Shown: positions 57,232 through 64,000 of the stretch, piece after piece
How positions within the stretch are numbered: the stretch's first letter is position 1
Layout: the number at the start of each line of letters is the position of its first letter
Source: Flectonema sp. DT1601
Lineage: Eukaryota > Euglenozoa > Diplonemea > Diplonemida > Diplonemidae
Reading direction: 5' to 3'
Length of the DNA stretch: 64,000 nucleotides
NCBI GenBank assembly: GCA_964019425.1
Contig: OZ025789.1
Coordinates: 992,001-1,056,000, forward strand
The notes under the pieces: generated by a model
What the model saw: the letters and a program-made list of their open reading frames with translations, nothing else
The model's database searches: none
Told to the model about the DNA's origin: nothing
Translations under genes and position numbers: made by a program

Positions 57232-57482
57232 TTCACGATTTTTCACTTTGCTACACGAAAATTCACGATTTTTCACAATTTTTCACAATTTTTCACGATT
57301 TTTCACGATTTTTCACGATTTTTCACGATTTTTCACGATTTTTCACAATTTTTCACGATTTTTCACGATTTTTCACGATTTTTCACGATTTTTCACTTAA
57401 TTTTTTGATACTTTCTGGTAGTGAAATCCTGTGAAAATGTGTGAAAATGTGTGAAAATGTGTGAATTCTGGTGAAAAAAGTG
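57232..57482. repeat. 10-bp tandem repeat with an inverted partner array
   Basis: TTTTTCACGA/TTTTTCACAA units repeat in strict 10-base register from 57263 to 57396 (about 13 copies, one more near 57232). From about 57420 to 57480 the opposite-sense unit TGTGAAAATG repeats 3-4 times. The two halves can pair through TTTTCAC and GTGAAAA. Confidence 0.85.
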
Positions 57483-57668
57483 AGTGATATCCAGATGGTA
57501 CCGTTGGTGCTGGTGTGCTGTGCGATGTCAAACCTGTTCAGTTTGCCATACATGTCACTTTGACAACTAAATGGGCATCGCTTGTGCCCAGTGACCCATC
57601 ACCCTTCCTGTCCATCGCTTGTGGTGAGGTTCCGGACTTTGGACCGGCGCATCGCGTGTGCGGTGGGT

Positions 57669-58244
57669 TTAACCACTGAGGGGCTCATTCTCGTTCAGAC
57701 TGTTCTGTTCTGTTCTGTAGTGTCTCTCCATTACTCGCGGAGTGCGATGCTCCCGGGAGAATGAGATGAGACGTCTGAGCACACTAATCACAATACTATA
57801 TTGTGCACACATGAACTCCATGATGTTGCCCATTTCCTCGTTACTGAGAGACATCAGGTAAGCGTATGCCCGCCTGCGACGATGAGAGTACTTGATGAGG
57901 CGCTTGTTGCGCTGCAAGAATGTGAGAACCCACCTGAGGAATGGAATACCTCGAAGCGGGCATGATAACACATAGCATGCAAATGCTAAGGTTCCGAAGC
58001 GCCCATTCGTAACCTTCTCTTTAAATGGGCACGCCCTAAAAGAGATGCGGTGCTTCTTGCGAAGCCAGTAAGCAAACGACCGATTCCCACGTATGAAGAA
58101 GCACAGCGTTACTATTGAACGGAGGAAGTCACTGAGGTCAAAGTAATTCGCAATCCAGGAGGCAATGCAATGAACTCGGTGTGTAGGCTCCGTGATGAGG
58201 CAGATATATAGATAGAAAAAAAAATATGAAGAGGAAATAATCAA
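57669..58244 (-). CDS. Unassigned ORF (191 aa) in the repeat region
   Basis: The frame is open for 191 codons with a fairly balanced composition (RGIPFLRWVLTFLQRNKR, MSLSNEEMGNIMEFMCAQ). The N-terminal part reads through a LINE-like A-rich sequence, so the start is doubtful. It has two or three hydrophobic stretches and many arginines. No family is recognised. It may be part of a repeat element or a chance ORF. Confidence 0.25.
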   Translation of the reverse strand: MIISSSYFFFYLYICLITEPTHRVHCIASWIANYFDLSDFLRSIVTLCFFIRGNRSFAYWLRKKHRISFRACPFKEKVTNGRFGTLAFACYVLSCPLRGIPFLRWVLTFLQRNKRLIKYSHRRRRAYAYLMSLSNEEMGNIMEFMCAQYSIVISVLRRLISFSREHRTPRVMERHYRTEQNSLNENEPLSG

Positions 58245-58370
58245 ACATGAAAAAAATAAAAAAAAAATAAAATATAAATAAAAAACGTTGTATGAAAAAG
58301 GAAAAAAAAGAGAAAAAAAAAAAAAAGACCAGAAAAGGAAAGAAAAAATGAAAAGGTATAATATTATTGT
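58212..58370 (+). mobile_element. LINE fragment (A-rich linker plus start of RT block)
   Basis: About 150 bases here match 63034-63190 read on the minus strand. The shared part runs from AATATGAAGAGGAAATAATC through CGTTGTATGAAAAAGG to GAAAAGGTATAATATTATTG, differing mainly in A-run length. In the LINE the last part encodes MKRYNII of the reverse transcriptase. Here the match stops and the satellite array begins soon after. Confidence 0.7.
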
Positions 58371-58397
58371 GGGGATATGAGGATAGCAGGGAGATGC

Positions 58398-60540
58398 TCT
58401 TTTTTTTTTTTTTTTTTTTTTTTTTATTTATTATTTAAAAAAAGGAAACAATCAGTTTAGCGTCTCGATCGGGACGGAAAATAGAAATTAATCGACATAG
58501 TCGATCGATAGAAAAAAAAACAATGATAACATTGTTTATTCTTTTTTTTTTTTTTTTTTTTTTTTAAATCCTTTTAATTATTTTAAAGAAAAAAACAATC
58601 AGTTTAGCGTCTTGACCAGGACGGAAAATAGAAAGTGATCGACATAGTCGATCGATAAAAAAACAATGATAACATTGTTTATTCTTTTTTTTTTTTTTTT
58701 AAATTCTTATTATTTATTTTTTAAAGAAAAAAAAAACGGAAAATAAAAATTAGTCGACAAAGTCGAACGATAAAAAAAAACAGTGATAACATTGTTTATT
58801 CTTTTTTTTTTTGTTTTTTTTTTATATTCTTTTTTATTAATTTTGAAAAAAAAAAACAATCAGTTTAGCGTCTTGACCAGGACGGAAAATAGAAAGTAAT
58901 CGACATAGTCGATCGATAAAAAAACAATGATAACATTGTTTAATCTTTTTTTTTTAAATTCTTTTTATTTATTTTTAAAGAAAAAAAACGGAAAATAGAA
59001 ATTAGTCGACAAAGTCGAACGATAAAAAAACAATGATAACATTGTTTATTCTTTTTTTTATTTTTTTTATATTTTTTTTTTAATTAATTTTGAAAAAAAA
59101 AACAATCAGTTTAGCGTCTTGACCAGGACGGAAAATAGAAAGCGATCGACATAGTCGATCGATAAGAAAACAATGATAACATTGTTTATTCTTTTTTTTT
59201 ATTTTAAATTCTTTTTATTTATTTTAAAGAAAAAAACGGAAAATAGAAATTAGTCGACAAAGTCGAACGATAAAAAAAAACAATGATAACATTGTTTATT
59301 CTTTTTTTTGTATTTTTTTTATATTCTTTTTTATTAATTTTGAAAAAAAAAAAACAATCAGTTTAGCGTCTTGACCAGGACTGAAAATAGAAAGTGATCG
59401 ACATAGTCGATCGATAAAAAAAAACAATGATAATATTGTTTATTCTTTTTTTTTTTTTTTTTTTAAATTCTTTTTATTTATTTTTTAAAGAAAAAAATGG
59501 AAAATAGAAAATAGTCAACAAAGTCGAACGATAAAAAAAACAATGATAACATTGTTTATTCTATTTTTTTATTTTTTTTTTTTTTCTATTCTTTTTTATT
59601 AATTTTGAAAAAAAAAAAACAATCAGTTTAGCGTCTTGACCAGGACGGAAAATGGAAAGTAATCGACATAGTCGATCGATAAAAAAAAACAATGATAATA
59701 TTGTTTATTCTTTTTTTTTTTTTTTTTTTTAAATTCTTTTTATTTATTTTTTAAAGAAAAAAATGGAAAATAAAAAATAGTCAACAAAGTCGAACGATAA
59801 AAAAAAACAATGATAACATTGTTTATTCTATTTTTTTATTTTTTTTTTTTTTCTATTCTTTTTTATTAATTTTGAAAAAAAAACAATCAGTTTAGCGTCT
59901 TGACCAGGACGGAAAATAGAAAGTAATCGACATAGTCGATCGATAAAAAAACAATGATAACATTGTTTATTCTTTTTTTTTATTTTAAATTCTTTTTATT
60001 TATTTTTTAAAGAAAAAAAAACGGAAAATAGAAATTAGTCGACAAAGTCGAACGATAAAAAATAAAACAATGATAACATTGTTTATTCTTTTTTTTATTT
60101 TTATTTTTATTCTTTTTTATTAATTTTGAAAAAAAAAACAATCAGTTTAGCGTCTTGACCAGGACGGAAAATAGAAAGTAATCGACATAGTCGATCGATA
60201 AAAAAAACAATGATAACATTGTTTATTCTTTTTTTTTATTTTAAATTCTTTTTATTTATTTTTTAAAGAAAAAAACTGAAAATAGAAATTAGTCGACAAA
60301 GTCGAACGATAAAAAAAACAATGATAACATTGTTTAATCTTTTTTTTTTAAATTCTTTTTATTTATTTTTTAAAGAAAAAAAAACGGAAAATAGAAATTA
60401 GTCGACAAAGTCGAACGATAAAAAAACAATGATAACATTGTTTATTCTTTTTTTTTATTTTTTTTATATTTTTTTTTTTTTATTAATTTTGAAAAAAAAA
60501 ACAAACAGTTTAGCGTCTTGACCAGGACGGAAAATAGAAA
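58398..60540. repeat. Dimeric satellite array with paired hairpins
   Basis: Two related subunits mostly alternate. Type A has CAATCAGTTTAGCGTCTTGACCAGG, here cited by its first 16 bases CAATCAGTTTAGCGTC, at about 58450, 58597, 58861, 59104, 59356, 59621, 59885, 60139 and 60503. Type B lacks that block and has TTAGTCGACAAAGTCGAACG. Both end in ACAATGATAACATTGTTTA. The usual A-to-A spacing is 243-265 bases; one interval of 147 lacks B and one of 364 has two B units. Each unit contains two hairpins (ATCGAC-ATA-GTCGAT or TCGAC-AAA-GTCGA, and ACAATG-ATAA-CATTGT) separated by A/T runs. There is no coding capacity. Confidence 0.92.
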
Positions 60541-61209
60541 GCGTGCATTGGGCACAGGCTGGGCTGCAGTTAAGATGTCTTAGGTGTTAATAGGGGGTTC
60601 CTCTTAGCATTTTTCTTTGTTCCCACCTTATGATTTTCTTGAAGAAAAAAAAAATAGAAGTCATAATGGTGCTTCCCTCTGGAAGGGTTGTAAGCCATGG
60701 TGTCCAACTAAATTAAAGGACAAGTCTGGGATAATCCCTGCCAGAGGGGCGAGTATTCTACCATGGTTGAAATACTCTGGCAACTGATCTTCAATTTTAT
60801 GTTGTTTGTTAGCTGCTGGTGTATCTTGATTATGTGTTGATACTTGCATTTTTTTTATTTGTAATCTTCTATTACAATCCTCTTTCTGTTCTGGTCTGTT
60901 ACTTCATTTGTCTTGTTTAACTTCAGTTATATCCATTTTACTTTTTATTGTTTCCCATCTACTTTTTATTTTCTATTAGTTCTGGTCAGAAACTCCTGGG
61001 CAGCAAGAAGGAAAGCAGTTTAGTACTTCTGGGTGTTTGGCATCACCCCCCATAGTGAGCAAGTACAACAGGTAGCATTGGTAGTCTGTTGATCCTGAGT
61101 GATCCCAGCTACAGTTTTGTTTTTCTTTCTTTTTTTTTAGAAGAAGATCAGGACATCCTAGCACTGCTGGATAGTTGCTGAATGCAGGGCCTGCCTGTGG
61201 CATTATAAT
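60541..61209. other. Spacer of diverged repeat fragments
   Basis: It contains GGTGGGAACAAAG-like sequence (minus strand, about 60625) related to the GGTGGGAAGTAAC blocks of the LINE-derived pieces. No gene is seen; ORFs of 62-75 codons are not convincing. Confidence 0.4.
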
Positions 61210-61439
61210 AACAGGCTAAGTCATTTGTAGTTCATAGTTTACCTTTGATTTTATAACTTCACACAGGGTACTATGAACGATGAGAGATCCAGTGGGATCA
61301 CTCAGGGTCTAGTAGAGACCACCAATGTTGTGCGTTGATAGGCAAGGTGACCAACCTTGACATTCTTTCTTTTCTCTCCTGTTGTGACAAACACAAAATA
61401 CACACACAGCTTACAGTGTGTTCTTTGTGTATGTTTTCT

Positions 61440-63116
61440 TCAGGTGTGAGTAGTTTTTTTGTTCTTGCTCTTCAGGGAGGGCCTTAGCCAAAAGCTAACA
61501 GTCCAAATCTCACCTGGAAATTCAACTCTTAAGACATGCCTGAGGGTAGGATTCACTTTGCCACACAAAACACAATTTTGGTCCACATTGGTGATGTTCC
61601 ACCTCTTTAAATTATCTTGTGAGGGGAGGGTGTTTGTAACCGCTTTCAGTTGAAATGAGATATAGGCAGGATTTCCCTCCCTAAGTACCTTATTCCAGGT
61701 GAAGTCGTTTATCATACATTTAGACCACTCCTTCCACTGACCTTGGACTTGTAATTTATTCAAAGAGTTCAGTAGTTCATCTGTGGCTTCCACTTCAAAA
61801 CGCTTAAGGAGATCGGGGCGAGTAGTACGTAGATCGCGCAATCGGTGACCAAGACCAGCTGATTGCTTCGCAAGAGAACGGTAAGAAAAAAACTTAATAA
61901 GGCGCTCCCACTCAGCAGAAGCTGAAAACTTTTTCGACCAATTGGACGATTTCTCCATAATAACATTGTAGACACCGTGCATGTCAGAGTCCTGTGAGGA
62001 TCTGAGGATGTCTAGTTTAATTGATTGCGCTTGTTTATATAGCGTCTCAACTCTTTTGTGTCTGAGACCAACAGTGTTCTTTGAACCGGTAAAAAGGATG
62101 ACTGTGTTCGCAGAGCGGACAAATCCCCACCATTTCTTCAAAAAAGGTTTAATAATTTTGTCCATTTTTTTGGCAAAAGGGAGAGATAAGTCATGGATCA
62201 TTAAACTCCATGTTAACCTTGACAATAACAAGTGTTGGACAGACCAAGCCTTCTGAGACCCATATAGTGGCATGGCGTCGACTTTTTTTAAAAAATTCCT
62301 GGTAAAAGTGGTCAGGCGCTCTCGCAATTTCTGTTCTTTGGCGTTCGGCTCAAACCAACGCCCGAGGTATTTGAACTCTCCAGCTTCCTGGAGATTCGTA
62401 ATCGGAACATTGTTAATCTTCAGGTCCGGGTTAGCTGGTTTCCCTTGTACAAAGCTGTGGGCAATGCATTTCTGGGGTTTCGCTTTCATACCACGAGACC
62501 AGGAAAGAAACTGTTCGAGCGACTTGATTAGCAATTTTGCCCCCGCCTTTGATGACGTGGTAAGTTGTAAATCATCAGCAAAAGCTGCAACTAATAGTTG
62601 GAGGGATTTATTGTTAAACTCGTAGGCTTCCTGTTGATGAACTGCTAAGGAAAAGAGCAGTAGTTGGAATACCAAATTAAAAAGGGTTGGGGAGGAAACG
62701 CAGCCTTGAAAGACACCAACTTCAAAAGGGATAGTGGGCGTCAGGCCTTCTCCAACTCTGATTTGGACGCGCATGGAGGAATAATACCTTTTATAGAAAC
62801 CGATTATTCTTTCGTGAATTCCGAAATATTTTAAAGCAAAGAAAATTAATTGATGTTTGACTGAGCCGAAAGCATCTGCCAAATCCACCCAGACAATTGT
62901 TAGGTTTTTCCGGAGAGCTTTCACTTCTTTAAAAATCTCTGAGGTGATCGTGGCATGTTCGATACACCCAGAGACACCTTTCCTAAAGCCTTTTTGAAAA
63001 TTAAATTTAGAAAGAGTGTGGTTTGCGACGGCTTCCTGAATAACCGCAATAATATTATACCTTTTCATTTTCTCTTTCCTTTTCTGGTCTTTTTTTTTCT
63101 TTTTTTCCTTTTTCAT
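61440..63116 (-). CDS. LINE reverse transcriptase, palm to C-terminal region
   Basis: The frame is 558 codons. Its first 18 residues are lysine-rich and come from the A-rich interruption; the homologous part starts near MKRYNIIAVIQEA. RT motifs are FQKGFRKG, VDLADAFGSV (catalytic Asp, motif A), FQGCVSSPTLFNLVF (motif B), AFADDLQL (catalytic FADD, motif C) and GEFKYLG (motif E). The thumb/connector has KKWWGFVRSANTVILF, as in R2/HERO/NeSL-type elements. Near the end CVLCGKVNPTLRHVL is a zinc-knuckle-like C-x2-C-x8-H, with the expected last Cys missing. No restriction-like endonuclease follows, so the C-terminus is probably lost. Confidence 0.85.
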   Translation of the reverse strand: MKKEKKKKKDQKRKEKMKRYNIIAVIQEAVANHTLSKFNFQKGFRKGVSGCIEHATITSEIFKEVKALRKNLTIVWVDLADAFGSVKHQLIFFALKYFGIHERIIGFYKRYYSSMRVQIRVGEGLTPTIPFEVGVFQGCVSSPTLFNLVFQLLLFSLAVHQQEAYEFNNKSLQLLVAAFADDLQLTTSSKAGAKLLIKSLEQFLSWSRGMKAKPQKCIAHSFVQGKPANPDLKINNVPITNLQEAGEFKYLGRWFEPNAKEQKLRERLTTFTRNFLKKVDAMPLYGSQKAWSVQHLLLSRLTWSLMIHDLSLPFAKKMDKIIKPFLKKWWGFVRSANTVILFTGSKNTVGLRHKRVETLYKQAQSIKLDILRSSQDSDMHGVYNVIMEKSSNWSKKFSASAEWERLIKFFSYRSLAKQSAGLGHRLRDLRTTRPDLLKRFEVEATDELLNSLNKLQVQGQWKEWSKCMINDFTWNKVLREGNPAYISFQLKAVTNTLPSQDNLKRWNITNVDQNCVLCGKVNPTLRHVLRVEFPGEIWTVSFWLRPSLKSKNKKTTHT

Positions 63117-63401
63117 ACAACGTTTTTTATTTATATTTTTTTTTTTTTTTTTTTCATGTTTGATTATTTCCTCTTCATATTTTTCTTTTTCTATTCTTTC
63201 TTTTTTTTTTTTTTTTTTTTCTCTGCCTCTCTCTCAATTCTGTTCGTTTCTTTGAAACGAAAATTCATTTGAATATTATTCCTTGGTCAGCAACCATCAT
63301 TGTCGCCCTTTGGGCCTGTTAAAAAAAAAAATAAAAATAAAAAGAAAGTTTACATCGGGAATAGGGCAGGAGCCAAAAGCTCCCAGTCCGTTACTTCCCA
63401 C

Positions 63402-64000
63402 TTATCGAAATTCTTTAAAAATTTTCCCGTCGCAGTTGCCCACAGCTATCGGTCTCGTTTTCGAGATGTCTTTCCCATCGGAGTTGGGCTTTGGGAGCAT
63501 TGTTACAAATGCTAAGCCCCAACTATCCGGGTAGGCCTTGAGTTCGAAAATTCTCTTTAATACCTTGTAAAGTGCTTCCATAAAAGTTGGGACCTTTTTC
63601 CATACAACATAAGGTATGCAATTGGGACCAGGGGCACATTTGTTTTTTTTCTTTGATAAGAGAATACCAAACTGTTCGAAGCTCGGGAACTGGATATCAT
63701 CCATTGTCTTGTAGTCAGACTTAGGTAAAAAAGAGGGATGGGTGAAATCAGTTTTTTTTTTTTCATTGTCACAATAATTGTTTTTAAAATGTTCAATTAT
63801 TTTTTCCTCTGGAATATCAAGGGAGGGGGGTTGAGGATCTTCTTTTTGGAGTTCTTCTTTTATGGCAGTAAACGGATTTTGACGAAATTTATCTTGTAAT
63901 TTTTTGAATAAATTTTTCTTTTCTAAATTCCGATACATTCGGAAAATCCTTTTCATTCTCGTTCTTGCCTCTTTCCATTTGACAGCGTTCTCTATAGAAG
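63402..64000 (-). CDS. LINE reverse transcriptase, N-terminal region (runs off right edge)
   Basis: The frame stays open to the window edge, so it continues beyond it. The visible part includes KKKNKCAPGPNCIPYVVWKK, the usual lead-in (K-x-APGPD-x-I) of LINE RTs, and SWGLAFVTMLPKPN and ISKTRPIAVGNCDGKIFKEF (motif 1, RPIA). After this the frame stops in the A-rich interruption, and homology resumes at 63070 in the downstream frame. Confidence 0.75.
   Translation of the reverse strand, partial: SIENAVKWKEARTRMKRIFRMYRNLEKKNLFKKLQDKFRQNPFTAIKEELQKEDPQPPSLDIPEEKIIEHFKNNYCDNEKKKTDFTHPSFLPKSDYKTMDDIQFPSFEQFGILLSKKKNKCAPGPNCIPYVVWKKVPTFMEALYKVLKRIFELKAYPDSWGLAFVTMLPKPNSDGKDISKTRPIAVGNCDGKIFKEFR

Larger units (their letters stand above)
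61210..64000 (-). mobile_element. R2/HERO-like non-LTR retrotransposon (LINE), 3' part
   Basis: The element reads on the minus strand and enters from the right edge. It includes the RT N-terminal region (to 63402), an A-rich interruption (about 63117-63400), the RT palm and C-terminal region (61440-63116) and a 3'UTR to about 61210. The RT motifs and a C-terminal CCHC-like knuckle suggest the R2 superfamily. The 5' end and any endonuclease are not visible. The coding frame is broken at least by the interruption. A related 3'UTR piece lies at 56.6-56.9 kb and a coding-edge piece at 58.2-58.4 kb. Confidence 0.8.

Noticed and set aside
57232-60540. Repeat arrays considered as CRISPR
   Set aside because: There is no unique-spacer architecture, units are degenerate and eukaryotic, and no cas genes exist.
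62955-63272. 105-codon plus-strand ORF rich in F
   Set aside because: It is the reverse of the A-rich interruption in the LINE.

Overview
The window is nuclear DNA of a unicellular eukaryote. Coding exons have balanced codon use and are separated by A/T-rich spacers full of long poly-A and poly-T runs. Introns are short, with GTATGT-like donors and CAG acceptors. One tRNA-Leu gene, an R2/HERO-like LINE, a degraded large-subunit rRNA copy and a satellite array are present. The lineage cannot be fixed from the sequence alone.

Every protein gene I can support (about 19, from base 1 to about 55.2 kb) lies on the minus strand. The only plus-strand gene is tRNA-Leu at 1.45 kb. Many genes have a splice-acceptor-like sequence a few to about 60 bases before the start codon. 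This suggests either 5'UTR introns or directional, perhaps polycistronic, transcription with trans-splicing.

Layout, left to right. 0-1 kb: N-terminal part of a PX-PH-AGC kinase (cut by the window edge). 1.45-2.4 kb: tRNA-Leu, a fold-back repeat and a small ORF. 2.6-8.5 kb: a repair-flavoured block with an NBS1-like FHA-BRCT protein, a coiled-coil protein and MCM9. 9.6-11.2 kb: a vacuolar-type cation/H+ exchanger and a possible relic of a second copy. 12.8-14.6 kb: a fused multi-domain inorganic pyrophosphatase. 14.9-15.8 kb: a LYR/UPF0301-like protein. 16.5-22 kb: two tandem two-exon genes for secreted repeat proteins, with a 0.8-kb element bounded by perfect 33-bp inverted repeats between them. 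23.3-25 kb: a DOMON-cytochrome b561 protein. 25.4-26.2 kb: UTP11. 27.2-28.4 kb: a DCN1-like cullin-neddylation factor. 29.4-46.4 kb: one giant two-exon gene (about 5,635 aa) of the DUF3638/DUF3645 class with F5/8C, thioredoxin, helicase-like, EF-hand, LamG/SPRY and coiled-coil parts. 47.3-48.3 kb: a four-exon mitochondrial protein with two SpoVS/Alba-like domains. 49.5-55.2 kb: a small four-TM protein, an EGF-TM protein, a SMYD-type SET protein lacking a MYND finger, and a PUB-like protein.

From 55.4 kb to the right end the sequence is repetitive: a palindrome, a decayed 28S rRNA segment, LINE 3' pieces, a 10-bp tandem repeat, a 2.1-kb dimeric satellite with paired hairpins, and the 3' half of an R2-like LINE running off the right edge. 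Several gene models here (kinase, DCN1, the giant gene's last exon, Alba/SpoVS, SET, both secreted proteins, pyrophosphatase tail) were rebuilt by hand across introns. Joined reading frames and paralogue alignment support them.
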